Positions 1 to 9,306 of a stretch of DNA of 64,000 nt are shown here, piece by piece. The DNA comes from Brevundimonas sp. SH203 (GTDB lineage: Bacteria; Pseudomonadota; Alphaproteobacteria; Caulobacterales; Caulobacteraceae): assembly GCF_002157625.1 (NCBI RefSeq), contig NZ_BDMM01000008.1, positions 1 through 64,000 of the forward strand, in the 5' to 3' direction. The notes below the pieces were generated by a model. That model saw only the letters and a list, made by a program, of their open reading frames with translations, ran no database searches and was not told the DNA's origin. The stretch's first letter is position 1, and every line of letters starts with the position of its first letter. The position numbers and the translations under genes are program-made.

Positions 1-11
1 CGACCGCTTGC

Positions 12-88
<77 letters not shown>

Positions 89-94
89 AGATCT

Positions 95-127
95 AGCCCG
101 CATGGCCAAAGCCAGGCGGGCTTTTCT
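95..127 (+). terminator. rho-independent terminator of the tRNA gene
   Basis: AGCCCGC (95-101) pairs with GCGGGCT (116-122), extended inside by TGGC (103-106) with GCCA (111-114) around a CAAA loop. A T-rich run follows (122-129). It lies 7 nt after the tRNA. Confidence 0.85.
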
Positions 128-159
128 TTGTGCGCACAGCACATCGGACACTCCCCCGC

Positions 160-1518
160 CTATCCCTCGCTCGCCAGGGCCGAGGCCGCGACCGCCTTCA
201 GCGTCAGGCCCGGCGACGGCTGGAAAATGAGGTCATCCCTTCCGAAATACGTCTGCTGGTTGGTCGCGCACCAGTCCGTCGTGACGATGCGGATCGGACC
301 ACGCTCGGGAGCCGCGCCGAAGGCATAGAGGAAATCCCCCGTCAAAGCGCCCAGCGGCAAAGGACGATCCTGATTGGCCCGGGCCATGAATGTGCCGAAA
401 TCAGCTCGCGAAACCTCCGCCGTCAGAAGCCTGCCCTCGAAGCGGACGATGGAATCAAAGACGTAGCGGCTGACACGGCCGGCAGGAGCGGCGTTGCCCA
501 AGGTGGTGTGGCCGATGAAGCCGGCGTGCGCGCCTGTCGCTCTCGCCATGCCGGCGGCGATCGCTCGGCCCGTATCGCCCAACGACAGGGCGCGACGGCC
601 GGTCCACAGCACCGCCTGTTCCTCGGGCGTGAGCTGTTCGGTCAGGGTGCGGGCGGTCAAGGTCGCCAGTGCGGGCGAGGCGGCGCTCTGCGTCGAAACG
701 GGATGAGACGCGGCCGTCACGCCGCCGTCGGCCGCGAATTCCGCAACCGTATAGGCGCTGGTGAAGGAGCCCGTATGCACATAGGCGCTGGACCCCCGCT
801 GGTGCTGGAACAGCAGATGATCATGACCACCCACCATCAGCGCCCCGGACGGCAACATCGGAAGCATGTCTTGATCGGCAACGACACCTGCATGGCTCAT
901 CACCATAACCTTGTCCGCGCCCGACAAACTGTCCGACAGGTGCGCGCGCGCCCAGTCCGCAGCCGCCGGGATCGACAACTGATCGCGCGACGCCTTGGGA
1001 TAGGTGTTCATCGAATTGGTGGCCATGCCGACGACCCGCAGACGATGCGCGCCGAACGGCAGCGTCGCGACGGATGGGGCGTAGCCGACGCCGGTGCGGG
1101 TGTCGGTGATGGTGCTGACGACGTGCAGGCCCAGCGTCTTCATACGGGCCACCACATCGGCCAGATCGGGCGTCAGGTCGTTGTCGTGATTGCCCAGGTT
1201 GACGACGGTCGGCGCCAGGCCGGGCAGGGCGGCCAGAAACGCCCAGTCCACCACGCCGCTGGAGCGTTGGGCGACGACATTACCCTGTTCGAAGATGTCG
1301 CCGTTGACGGCGATCACATGGGGCGCGGGGTGCGACCGGATTTCGTGTTCGAAGGCCGCCAGCAGATGAGCGGTGCGCTCATAGGCGGAATGCAGATCCG
1401 ACACGGCCAGCACCCGGCCGACGACCGCCTGAGGCTTCATGGCCGCCAAACCTGGCGACACGGCTGCGGCGGCGGCGAACTGAAGAAGCCGACGACGGGA
1501 AGGCGCGATGAGAGGCAT
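160..1518 (-). CDS. Tat-exported metallophosphoesterase, 5'-nucleotidase-like
   Basis: A predicted 452-aa periplasmic phosphoesterase of the calcineurin-like/UshA type. Residues 7-13 (SRRRLLQ) followed by an alanine-rich hydrophobic stretch look like a twin-arginine signal. The metal-binding signature is in order: SDLH near residue 40, NGDIFEQ, GNHDND, MSHAG and GGHDH. The C-terminal half resembles the substrate domain of 5'-nucleotidases, but the substrate cannot be read from sequence. The ATG at 1518 has a GGAG upstream; the open frame extends to a TTG at 1566 that would put 16 residues before the signal peptide, so 1518 is preferred. It is divergent from the TonB-dependent receptor at 1758. 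Confidence 0.8.
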   Translation of the reverse strand: MPLIAPSRRRLLQFAAAAAVSPGLAAMKPQAVVGRVLAVSDLHSAYERTAHLLAAFEHEIRSHPAPHVIAVNGDIFEQGNVVAQRSSGVVDWAFLAALPGLAPTVVNLGNHDNDLTPDLADVVARMKTLGLHVVSTITDTRTGVGYAPSVATLPFGAHRLRVVGMATNSMNTYPKASRDQLSIPAAADWARAHLSDSLSGADKVMVMSHAGVVADQDMLPMLPSGALMVGGHDHLLFQHQRGSSAYVHTGSFTSAYTVAEFAADGGVTAASHPVSTQSAASPALATLTARTLTEQLTPEEQAVLWTGRRALSLGDTGRAIAAGMARATGAHAGFIGHTTLGNAAPAGRVSRYVFDSIVRFEGRLLTAEVSRADFGTFMARANQDRPLPLGALTGDFLYAFGAAPERGPIRIVTTDWCATNQQTYFGRDDLIFQPSPGLTLKAVAASALASEG

Positions 1519-1671
1519 GGAGGCTCCAGCCGATGTCCGGGAAGGCGCGGAGCTACGCTCACGCAAGGACCGAGTTTCGCATTCCAGGAGATGCGGCGCA
1601 ATGCGAGGCGTCTGCGGGAGAGCGGATTGTCACAGGGGTGTGGCCGCGTCGTCAAAGGTTCAAGAAATAGG

Positions 1672-1718
1672 GGGCGGTCGCCACTAGCGATCCGCCCGGC
1701 GAGGCCTTACGGCCTCGC
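1672..1718 (+). other. two tandem hairpins in the receptor leader
   Basis: GGGCGG (1672-1677) pairs with CCGCCC (1692-1697), with an inner CGC/GCG pair. This is followed at once by GCGAGGCC (1699-1706) with GGCCTCGC (1711-1718) around a TTAC loop. No T run follows, so these are not a standard terminator. They end about 24 nt before the AAAGGA ribosome site of the receptor gene at 1758. A role in leader control is possible but unproven. Confidence 0.4.
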
Positions 1719-1757
1719 GCGACAAATCCTCCCCCTGTCGCCAAAGGAATCTTTTTC

Positions 1758-4010
1758 ATGCTTCGCCAAGCCCTTCTGGCCGCCACCGTCAGCGGCGTCG
1801 CCCTGCTGAGCGCCGGCGCCGTTTCAGCGCAGACCACCCAGGCCGCCCAGGCCGTTCCCGCCGCGGAACCGGCCGGCGTCGACGACATCGTGGTCACGGC
1901 CCAACGTCGCAGCGAGAACATCCGCGACGTGCCCTTCGCCGTCACGGCGCTGAGCACCGAGACCCTGCAGGAGGTTTCGGCCGGCGGCGCCGACATCCTG
2001 TCGCTGTCGGGCCGCGTGCCCAGCCTGCAGGTCGAAAGCTCGAACGGCCGCTATGCCCCGCGCTTCTATATTCGCGGCCTGGGCAATGTGGACTTCGACT
2101 TCACCGCCTCGCAGCCGGTGTCGGTCGTGCTGGACAATGTGGTTCTGGAAAGCGTCTATCTGAAGGGCTTCCCCCTGTTCGACGTGCAGCAGCTGGAAGT
2201 GCTGCGCGGGCCGCAGGGCACGCTGTTCGGCCGCAACACCCCGGCCGGCGTGGTCAAGATCGACACCGTCAAACCGTCGGACGAGTTCACCGGCTTCGGC
2301 TCGCTGACCTATGGCAACCTGGGTTCGACGCGCGCCGAGGCGGCCGTCACCCTGCCGGCTTCGGACACGCTTCAGGTGCGCGGCGCCATTCTGTGGAACC
2401 ACCGCGACGACTGGGTGAACAACGCCTACAACCCCTCGTTCGCCAATCCCGACAAGGATGATCTGGGCGGTTTCGACGATCTGGCCGCGCGCGTCCACGT
2501 CGCCTGGACCCCGACCGACCGCCTGTCGACCCTGCTGACGTTGCAGGCCCGCGACTATGACGGCACGGGCACGATGAACCGCGCCAACGCCCTGACCAAG
2601 GGCTCCAATAAGCTGAACGACAATTTCGACCGCGACACCGTCTATTACGACGGCGGCCGCAACAACTTCCAGAAGCAGAAGACCACGTCCCAGTCGCTGC
2701 AGGTCGCCTATGACTTCGGCCCCGCGACCCTGACCGGCATCGTCGGTTCGTATCAGGGCTGGTCGCAGGGCGACGGCGATATCGACGGCGGCGTGGCCTC
2801 GGCCCCGACGACGGCTTCCTACAAAACGCCGTTCAACGCCGAGACCGGCACCCTGTCCAGCGATCTGCTGCAGAACACCTATGAACTGCGTCTGGCCTCG
2901 AACGGCGACGGCCGCGTGGGTTGGCAGGTCGGCGCCTTCTATTGGGACGAGCGCTTCAACCTGGTCAGCGGCACGTTCAACGGCGTGGGCGATCCGCTGC
3001 CGACGCGGGCGACCGACATCGTGCAGAAGTCCGATTCCTGGTCGGTGTTCGGCCAAGGAAGCTACAAGGTGACGGATGCCTTCAAGGTGACGGCGGGCGT
3101 CCGCTACACCGACGACAACCGCCACTACAACGGCCAGATCGTGCTGGGGAACGGCGCGGGCGGTACGGGTTCCGTCTCGGTCGGCGATCAGCAGGTCAGC
3201 TGGGACGTCAGCGCCGTCTATCAGGTCAACGACGACTTGAACCTGTTCGCCCGCGTGGCCAAGGGCTATCGTGGCCCGTCGATCCAGGGGCGCAACCTGC
3301 CGGTCCTGACCACGGCGAACTCCGAAACCGTCATGTCCTACGAAACCGGCCTGAAGGCGCGGATGATGGACGGCCGCGCGCGCTTCAACGCCACCGCCTA
3401 TGCCTATGAAGTCAGCGACATGCAGTTCACCGCCATCGGCGGCGCGGACAACTCCAACCGTCTGATCAACGCCAAGAAGGGCGAGGGTTATGGCCTGGAG
3501 CTGGACGGCGATGTCTATCTGGGCGCGGGCTTCAGCCTGGCGGCCGGCGGTGCGTGGAACCACACCGAGATCAAGGACAAGGATTTGCTGGTCGCGGTTT
3601 GCGGCTCCAACTGCACCGTCACCGATCCCATCGTCATGGTGGGCACGACCCGTCGCGCCGCCATCAACGGCAACCCCTTCCCGCAGGCGCCGGAATACAC
3701 CGCCAATCTGACGCTGAACTACGTCAGGCCTCTGGGCGCCGACACCGAACTGTTCGCCTCGACCGACTGGGTCATGCAGAAGAACTTCAACCTCTTCCTC
3801 TATGAATCGGTCGAATTCATGCAGAAGACGCACTTCGAAGGCGGGCTGCGCGCAGGCTGGCGCGATGTCTCGCGCGGCATCGAGGCGGCGGCCTACGTCC
3901 GTAACCTGACGGACGAGGAAAATGTGATCGGGGCCATCGACTTCAACAACCTGACCGCCTTCGTCAACGAGCCGCGCACCTATGGCGTGCAACTGACCAA
4001 GCGGTTCTGA
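1758..4010 (+). CDS. TonB-dependent outer-membrane receptor
   Basis: A 750-aa receptor for active uptake across the outer membrane using TonB energy. Residues 1-25 form a signal peptide ending SAQ. A TonB box (DDIVVTAQR, about residues 42-50) precedes the plug domain, which contains YIRGLGN and the LEVLRGPQGTLFGRNT motif. The rest is a 22-strand-type beta barrel ending in the aromatic-terminated RTYGVQLTKRF expected for BAM insertion. No N-terminal STN signalling domain is present, unlike the receptor at 4077-6557. The sequence resembles the many proteobacterial receptors loosely annotated for siderophores, vitamin B12 or glycans; the substrate is unknown. A strong terminator follows. Confidence 0.9.
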   Translation: MLRQALLAATVSGVALLSAGAVSAQTTQAAQAVPAAEPAGVDDIVVTAQRRSENIRDVPFAVTALSTETLQEVSAGGADILSLSGRVPSLQVESSNGRYAPRFYIRGLGNVDFDFTASQPVSVVLDNVVLESVYLKGFPLFDVQQLEVLRGPQGTLFGRNTPAGVVKIDTVKPSDEFTGFGSLTYGNLGSTRAEAAVTLPASDTLQVRGAILWNHRDDWVNNAYNPSFANPDKDDLGGFDDLAARVHVAWTPTDRLSTLLTLQARDYDGTGTMNRANALTKGSNKLNDNFDRDTVYYDGGRNNFQKQKTTSQSLQVAYDFGPATLTGIVGSYQGWSQGDGDIDGGVASAPTTASYKTPFNAETGTLSSDLLQNTYELRLASNGDGRVGWQVGAFYWDERFNLVSGTFNGVGDPLPTRATDIVQKSDSWSVFGQGSYKVTDAFKVTAGVRYTDDNRHYNGQIVLGNGAGGTGSVSVGDQQVSWDVSAVYQVNDDLNLFARVAKGYRGPSIQGRNLPVLTTANSETVMSYETGLKARMMDGRARFNATAYAYEVSDMQFTAIGGADNSNRLINAKKGEGYGLELDGDVYLGAGFSLAAGGAWNHTEIKDKDLLVAVCGSNCTVTDPIVMVGTTRRAAINGNPFPQAPEYTANLTLNYVRPLGADTELFASTDWVMQKNFNLFLYESVEFMQKTHFEGGLRAGWRDVSRGIEAAAYVRNLTDEENVIGAIDFNNLTAFVNEPRTYGVQLTKRF

Positions 4011-4039
4011 GGTCGAACCAACCGCAATGTCCAAGGAAG

Positions 4040-4068
4040 GCCGCCCTGTTCGCAGGGCGGCTTTTCTT
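4040..4068 (+). terminator. rho-independent terminator, TTCG loop
   Basis: A perfect 9-bp stem GCCGCCCTG (4040-4048) / CAGGGCGGC (4053-4061) closed by a TTCG tetraloop and followed by TTTTCTTT. It ends the receptor transcript. It sits 16 nt from the stop of the convergent fecA-like gene, but the reverse strand has only a weak T tail. Confidence 0.9.
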
Positions 4069-4076
4069 TGTGGGGG

Positions 4077-6557
4077 CTATTGCAGCGCCCATCTCAGCGT
4101 AAGGCCGATGGTGCGGGGGCGAAGCGGAGTGACGGCCTTGGCGTCGGGCAGGCGGAACGGGTCGCTGTAGGCGAAGGTGTTGGCGCGGGTGTCGAACAGA
4201 TTGTCCACGAAGACCGTGGCGACCCAGGGCGCGGCCTCGACGCCCATGGACAGCCGCCCGGTGGCGTAGTCGCCCATGCGATGCTGCTGGCGACCGTCGA
4301 AGGTCAGGCGGGACGCGCCGACGTAGGAGACGCCGCCGTCCGCGATCAGTTGCAGTCGGTCCCCCAAGGGGCGGCGGTAGGTGAACCCGAGATTGGCCGA
4401 GGCCTTGGGCACGCCGGGCAGGGCCGCGCCGCGCTGGGTTTCGAACCGGCTGGCGGGGTCGGTGATGCGGGGATCGGCGATCAGGCCGTTGGCGAAGATC
4501 TCAAGCCCGTCCGTGGGGCGCCAGTTGGCCTCGGCCTCGAACCCGACATCGGCGCCGTCGCCGACATTGACCACATAGGCCAGGCCGCTGGGCAGGAACT
4601 GGTCGCTCTGCACATCGCGCCAGCGGGCGGCATAGACGGCGGCGCGCACGCGGGCGCGGCCGTCGGCGGAACGGACCTTGGCGTTCAGCTCCAGGTTCCA
4701 CAGCGAGTCCGGGCGATACTGGCGGGCGGGGGAATCCGCCAGGCCGCTGAAGTCCTGGCCGATGACGCCGGCGGTGTTGAAGCCCCCCGCGCGCCGGCCG
4801 TGGCTGAGCTGGGCCGACAGGTTCAGCCGGTCGCTGGGCTGCCAGGCCAGGGCGATCTTCGGCGTCAGGCCGGACGAGGAGCCCTGGCCATCGAAGTTCC
4901 GCACCCGTGTTCGCTGACGCACCGTGGAGGTGGTGTCGTAGTCCAGCGTGTAATAACGGGCGCCTGCGGTCAGGGTCAGGGTCGGCGTCAGGTTCCAGGC
5001 CGTCTCGCCATAGACGGCGGCCTCTTTCAGGGTGTCGCGACGGGTTTCGGCGTAGAGACGCAGCGGTTCGGCGCGCAGGATCGAAAGGACGGGATTGGTG
5101 CGTGTCGTGCTGGTCGAGGCCAGGGCGCCGACCAGCCAGCGCCAGCGTCCGACATCGGGCGAGGTCAGCACCGCCTCGCCCACGACCAGATCGATGTCCT
5201 TGTTTTCGTCCAGCGCTCCGACCGAGGCCGAGGACCCGAAGCGTCGCAGGGCGCTGGAGGCGTCGTAGCGGCTCTTGAAACGATGTTCGACAACGGCGAG
5301 CGAAGCGTCCAGGCGGCCCCAGTCACCCCGTCCTTCGAGCGAGAGCGAGGCTTGGTCGAAACGGTTCTGATGCGGCTCACGCACCAGATTGGCGCGGCGC
5401 AGGGGGCCGCTGCCGCGATAGATGTAGTGGGTGTCCTCGGTCATGATCGACTGGTGGACGAGGCCCGCGCGCGCGGTCCATCCCGGCGCCAGGGCCAGGG
5501 CGCCCGACAGGCGACCGCCGCGCCGCGTGCCGTCGTTGACGCGGCGCAGGTTCAGTTCGACGTTGTTGATATAGCCGCTGAAGCTTTCGCCATAGACGGC
5601 CGCGCGGATCGCCGCCCGTTCGCCTGCCAGCGGCAGATTGGCGACGACGTTGTAGTCGGTGTTGGTCCCGCCGCCGTGGGTGTTCGAGCGGGTCAGGGCG
5701 ACGGCCAGATCCTCGCGCCCGAATTCGGGCCGGCGGGTGACGATGCGCACGACGCCGCCGATGGGGCCGGTGCCGTAAAGCGTGCCTTGCGGGCCGCGCA
5801 GCACCTCGACACGATCGACGTCGATCAGCTTCAGGTCCGGGTCGGGCGCGCTGTAGGTGATGGGCGTCAGATCGAGATAGAGGCCGACCGTCGATTGGGT
5901 CAGGCCGGTGAAGACCCCGTCGGAGATGCCGCGCAGAAGGATCTTGTTCCGGCCGGGGCCGAGGTTCGTCACCGTCATGCCCGAGACCAGATTGTCCAGG
6001 CCCTGCATTCCCGTCACGCCGGCCCGGCCGATGCGGTCGCCGGTCACGGCCGTCATGGCCGAGGAGGAGCGCTGGATCAGTTCGGGGCGGCGAGGGGCGG
6101 TGACGACCACCTCGCTGACCTGAACCGCCTCGGTCGACGGCGCCGGTCTGGAGGTCGTGCGGGATGGCGTCGAGGGCGGCATCGGAGAGACGCGCGGCGC
6201 GGGGCTGATGATCACCGCGCCGTCGGGTCGGATCAGATAGCGGCAGCCCGAACCGGCCAGGATGCGATCCAAGGCGGCGTCCAGCGTCATGCGGCCACGC
6301 AGGACAGGGCTGGTTCCCGTGCAGGCGGTCACGGACCCGCCCAGCGACACGCGCGCTTCTAGCGCCAGATCGAGAAGGGCGTGATCCACCGGCTGGCGCG
6401 GCACATAGAGGTCCAGGACGTGCGGTTGTGCGGCCCAGGCCGGGGTGGCGAGGGCGGCGGTCGCGACGAGCGCGAAGCTGACGTTCAGGGCGGCGGCGCG
6501 TGACCGGGACAGGTCGAGGGGTTCAGGCCGCCCGGCCTCAGCCGGCCTCACGCGCAT
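4077..6557 (-). CDS. FecA-like TonB-dependent transducer with STN domain
   Basis: An 826-aa outer-membrane receptor. A signal peptide ends near PAWA (about residue 42). An STN secretin/TonB N-terminal signalling domain follows (about 45-120, with a PVDHALLDLALEARVSL segment). Then come a TonB box (VSEVVVTAPR), a plug with ILLRGISDG and VEVLRGPQGTLYGTGPIGG, and a barrel ending in TLRWALQ. The STN domain is what FecA-type receptors use to contact a FecR anti-sigma factor, and fecR- and fecI-like genes lie directly upstream on the same strand. The ATG at 6557 overlaps the end of fecR by 20 bp, implying coupled translation. The ligand is likely a ferric chelate or other scarce nutrient, by inference from the FecI/FecR pairing. 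Confidence 0.9.
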   Translation of the reverse strand: MRVRPAEAGRPEPLDLSRSRAAALNVSFALVATAALATPAWAAQPHVLDLYVPRQPVDHALLDLALEARVSLGGSVTACTGTSPVLRGRMTLDAALDRILAGSGCRYLIRPDGAVIISPAPRVSPMPPSTPSRTTSRPAPSTEAVQVSEVVVTAPRRPELIQRSSSAMTAVTGDRIGRAGVTGMQGLDNLVSGMTVTNLGPGRNKILLRGISDGVFTGLTQSTVGLYLDLTPITYSAPDPDLKLIDVDRVEVLRGPQGTLYGTGPIGGVVRIVTRRPEFGREDLAVALTRSNTHGGGTNTDYNVVANLPLAGERAAIRAAVYGESFSGYINNVELNLRRVNDGTRRGGRLSGALALAPGWTARAGLVHQSIMTEDTHYIYRGSGPLRRANLVREPHQNRFDQASLSLEGRGDWGRLDASLAVVEHRFKSRYDASSALRRFGSSASVGALDENKDIDLVVGEAVLTSPDVGRWRWLVGALASTSTTRTNPVLSILRAEPLRLYAETRRDTLKEAAVYGETAWNLTPTLTLTAGARYYTLDYDTTSTVRQRTRVRNFDGQGSSSGLTPKIALAWQPSDRLNLSAQLSHGRRAGGFNTAGVIGQDFSGLADSPARQYRPDSLWNLELNAKVRSADGRARVRAAVYAARWRDVQSDQFLPSGLAYVVNVGDGADVGFEAEANWRPTDGLEIFANGLIADPRITDPASRFETQRGAALPGVPKASANLGFTYRRPLGDRLQLIADGGVSYVGASRLTFDGRQQHRMGDYATGRLSMGVEAAPWVATVFVDNLFDTRANTFAYSDPFRLPDAKAVTPLRPRTIGLTLRWALQ

Positions 6558-7503
6558 CGACGTGGACAGCGTTCGTCGAGGCGTCGATCCGAATAGGAAG
6601 GAAGTCCTGCAGTTGCTGCAACATCACGGCCTCGTCGCCAATACGCAGGGCGCCGGTGAAGCGCAGCGCCCGAGCCGATGTCGATAGCACAACAGGTTTG
6701 TCGAGATAACGCGAAAGATCGTCCGCGACTTCGCCCAACGGGCGATCACGATAGACCAGCACGCCCTGACGCCAGGCCGAGGCGCGATCCGGCGCGACGG
6801 CGGCCAGGGCCGGCGTTTGATGAGCGATCTGCGTCAGGGCCTGTCCGGCGATCAGGCGCACGCGCGGCGCCTTGGCCGGGGTGACGGCGACCACGCCGCG
6901 TTCGACCGCCACGGCGAAGTCGTCGCCGTGGTTCAGCACATTGAAGGCGGTGCCCAGAACCTCGATCTGGTGATCGCCGGCGGCGATCACGAACGGGTGG
7001 GCGGGATCATGTGCGACATCGAAGGCAGCCTCGCCCTCGGCCAGTGATACCGCGCGACGATCGCCGTCGAAACGCACGTCCAGGCGCGAATGGCGGTTCA
7101 GATAGACGTGCGACCCGTCCTCCAAAGCCACCGTCAGCGGCGCGTCGGCGGTGGCATAGGTCTGGCCGTTCGGCGCCATCCAATGCCAGAGGCCGACGGC
7201 CAGGGTGATGCTGGCGGCGACACCCAGGCCAGGCGCCAGCCAGAACCGGCGGCCATGGGCGCGGCGATGACGAGCCTCGGTCAAGTCGATCACCGGCGTC
7301 GGTTCGGGCGCGAAGGCGGTGGTCGCATCCAGGGCGTCCAGATCGACCCACAGGCGCTCGACGGCGTCATAGGCCAGGGCGTGAGCGGGCGACGCCTCCA
7401 GCCAGGACTGGAAGTCGAGCCAGACGTCGTCGCCGGCCGCTTCGTCGCGCAGGGCGACGAACCAGTGGAGCGCCTTTTCGTCGATGTCGGTGTTCGCCGT
7501 CAT
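6538..7503 (-). CDS. FecR-family anti-sigma regulator
   Basis: A 321-aa inner-membrane signal transducer between the STN-receptor and the ECF sigma factor. The N-terminal cytoplasmic part (IDEKALHWFVALRD) matches the FecR N-terminal domain. A single membrane segment follows at about residues 80-100 (LGVAASITLAVGLWHWM), then the periplasmic FecR domain (LEDGSHVYLNRHSRLDVRF ... EVLGTAFNV) and a C-terminal DUF4974/STN-like part (GVLVYRDRPLGEVADDLSRY). The ATG at 7503 has a GGA 8 nt upstream; another in-frame ATG at 7539 would add 12 residues that do not resemble the family. The stop lies inside the start of the receptor gene. Confidence 0.88.
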   Translation of the reverse strand: MTANTDIDEKALHWFVALRDEAAGDDVWLDFQSWLEASPAHALAYDAVERLWVDLDALDATTAFAPEPTPVIDLTEARHRRAHGRRFWLAPGLGVAASITLAVGLWHWMAPNGQTYATADAPLTVALEDGSHVYLNRHSRLDVRFDGDRRAVSLAEGEAAFDVAHDPAHPFVIAAGDHQIEVLGTAFNVLNHGDDFAVAVERGVVAVTPAKAPRVRLIAGQALTQIAHQTPALAAVAPDRASAWRQGVLVYRDRPLGEVADDLSRYLDKPVVLSTSARALRFTGALRIGDEAVMLQQLQDFLPIRIDASTNAVHVDAREAG

Positions 7504-7609
7504 GCCGTTCCAGACGGGATCGACGTGGAGAGACGCCATCCCTGAAGCTTAGACGTCACGGCGAATGCGCCGCCTCCACAGTTTCGTTCGGCGACGGGCG
7601 AAAGAACGA

Positions 7610-8203
7610 TCATGCCCGCACCTTTCGCGCCAGGACGCGCAGGGCGTCCATCATGTGTTTCTCGACCGAACTGCGTGAAATATCCAGCTGGCTGGCGATG
7701 TCGGCGTAGCTGACGCCATCGAACTTGTGCAGGCGGAAGATGGCGCGGGTCTTGGGCGGCAGGGTGTCCAGCGCGGCGACCAGCCTGGCCAACCGTTGGC
7801 GAGACGCCACAACGGCCTCGGCGGACGGGGCGTCGTCCAGATCCTCGACCGCGCCCGTCTGATGGTTGATCTGACGCCAGGCGCTGTCGCGCGCGGCGGC
7901 GCGCTGGCCCGAGCGCCATCGGTCCAGCATCAGGTTGGAGGTCAGGCGAAACAAAAAGGCACGCGGATTGTCGACCGGCGTGTCGGCGGGCAGAGTCGAA
8001 ACCTTCAGATAGAGATCCTGCAACAGATCATCGACATCGCCCGAGGCGCCGCCTAACCGCGCGCGGCAGAAGCGGGCCAGATCCGGCCGCTGCTCCAGAT
8101 AGGCGGCGATCAGCGGATGCGCAGGGGGCGCGGTCAAACAGGCGAAATCCTCTGACACGTCCCTGAAAGGAACTCCAAACCTCCATGCCGCGCCGATTTT
8201 CAT
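7610..8203 (-). CDS. FecI-type ECF sigma factor
   Basis: A 197-aa extracytoplasmic-function sigma factor. Region 2 is visible at about residues 52-95 (DLLQDLYLKVSTLP, RAFLFRLTSNLMLDRWR). Region 4 is near the C-terminus (LPPKTRAIFRLHKFDGVSYADIASQLDISRSSVEKHM), with the helix-turn-helix used for -35 recognition. The RLHKFDG variant and the SSVEKHM ending are typical of the FecI group. It heads a sigma / anti-sigma / receptor operon. By analogy with FecIRA it would be released when the receptor binds ligand and would drive receptor transcription. The ribosome site before the ATG at 8203 is weak, so the start could be slightly downstream. Confidence 0.88.
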   Translation of the reverse strand: MKIGAAWRFGVPFRDVSEDFACLTAPPAHPLIAAYLEQRPDLARFCRARLGGASGDVDDLLQDLYLKVSTLPADTPVDNPRAFLFRLTSNLMLDRWRSGQRAAARDSAWRQINHQTGAVEDLDDAPSAEAVVASRQRLARLVAALDTLPPKTRAIFRLHKFDGVSYADIASQLDISRSSVEKHMMDALRVLARKVRA

Positions 8204-8217
8204 GAGGCAAGAGCAGA

Positions 8218-8250
8218 GCGGCGACGTCTTTGGATCGAAGGCGTCGCCGC
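8218..8250. other. inverted repeat upstream of the sigma gene
   Basis: GCGGCGACG (8218-8226) is exactly complementary to CGTCGCCGC (8242-8250) across 15 nt. It begins 15 nt before the sigma start codon on the minus strand, with no T run on either side. It could be a leader stem-loop or an operator; nothing more can be said. Confidence 0.35.
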
Positions 8251-8336
8251 AAACGGCGAACGGGGTTTTGATGCGCGCGTATCCAGCACAGTCCAGGACG
8301 ACGACGCGGATTCTTCCGGTCGGCTAGGGCGGCGTC

Positions 8337-9293
8337 ATGTTCGATATCTGGCGTTCCGGCTTCATCCGCCGCCCCCTGTCCAGCGTCATCGACCAGCCTC
8401 CGGCCGCCGATGAGGTGACGTGGCTGCCCGATTGCGGCCCCTACGCCTATGTCGCCGACCCGTTCGGTATGACCCGCGACGGCGTGCTGACCGTCTTCGT
8501 CGAGGCGTTCGATTATCACGTGCGGCGCGGCGAAATTCATTATCGCCAGTACGACGCCGAGGACCGGCTGATCGGGCAGGGGGTGGCGCTGGCCGAGCCC
8601 TGGCACCTGTCCTATCCGACCCTGATCGAGGACGGCGGCGACCTCTATATGCTGCCCGAAGGCTACAAGAGCGGCGGGTTGATCCTCTATCGCTGCGCGC
8701 GTTTCCCCGACCGATGGGAGCCGGCGGCGCGTCTGGGCGATCAGGCCGCCATCGATGCGACCGTCGTGCGTCACGACGGCCTGTGGTGGATGTTCCACGC
8801 CCTGGCGGGGCCGGACGACCGGGCGATGCGTGAGATGCATCTGGCCTGGGCCGAAAACCTGACGGGGCCGTGGACCGCCCATTCCGCCAATCCGGTGATC
8901 CGCGGCCTGGACGGCTCGCGGCCGGGCGGCACGGCCTTCGTTCACGACGGGGCGCTTCATCTGCCGGTGCAGGACTGCACGGCGACCTATGGGGCGGCCA
9001 TCAATCTGCTGCGGATCGAGACCCTGACGCCGGACGCCTTTTCGGCGGTCGCGGTCAAACGGTTCGAGCCGGGCGACCTGCTGGCCGGGTTCGGCGACGG
9101 GCTGCACACCTTGTCCGGTCATGGCGACGTGACCTTCATCGACGTGAAGGGCATCCGCCATTCGGCCGCAGAGCCGTGGCTGAAAGCCGGGTTCAAGGCG
9201 CGGCGTCTGCTGGGGCTGAACGGGCCGCGCGGGCATCGTGCGACCGGGCCGGCCGTTCATGCAAAACTCTTTGCGACCGACGTCGGGCGCTAG
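8337..9293 (+). CDS. GINT1 N-domain-like protein (five-bladed propeller fold)
   Basis: A 318-aa protein resembling the N-terminal domain of plant glucosamine inositolphosphorylceramide transferase and bacterial relatives. That domain is related to GH43/GH68-type beta-propellers. Visible family features are YVADPFG near residue 40, FVEAFDYHVRRGEIHY, HLSYPTLIEDGGDLYMLPE, and DATVVRHDGLWWMFHA with a following LAWAENLTGPWTAH. No signal peptide is present and the GT64 domain of the plant enzyme is absent. The gene is 13 bp before a GT4 glycosyltransferase and probably shares its transcript, which points to surface glycan or glycolipid assembly. The identification is by recalled motif pattern and the reaction is unknown. 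Confidence 0.7.
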   Translation: MFDIWRSGFIRRPLSSVIDQPPAADEVTWLPDCGPYAYVADPFGMTRDGVLTVFVEAFDYHVRRGEIHYRQYDAEDRLIGQGVALAEPWHLSYPTLIEDGGDLYMLPEGYKSGGLILYRCARFPDRWEPAARLGDQAAIDATVVRHDGLWWMFHALAGPDDRAMREMHLAWAENLTGPWTAHSANPVIRGLDGSRPGGTAFVHDGALHLPVQDCTATYGAAINLLRIETLTPDAFSAVAVKRFEPGDLLAGFGDGLHTLSGHGDVTFIDVKGIRHSAAEPWLKAGFKARRLLGLNGPRGHRATGPAVHAKLFATDVGR

Positions 9294-9306
9294 GAAGATT
9301 GAGGCC

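Noticed and set aside
1824-4034. A 736-codon open frame antisense to the first TonB-dependent receptor
   Set aside because: It has no signal peptide or family motif and is rich in Gly, Arg, Gln and Val as expected from reading GC-rich codons backwards; the plus-strand receptor is unmistakable.
4068-6362. A 764-codon plus-strand frame over the fecA-like gene
   Set aside because: Low-complexity composition and no ribosome site; the STN receptor on the minus strand is well supported.
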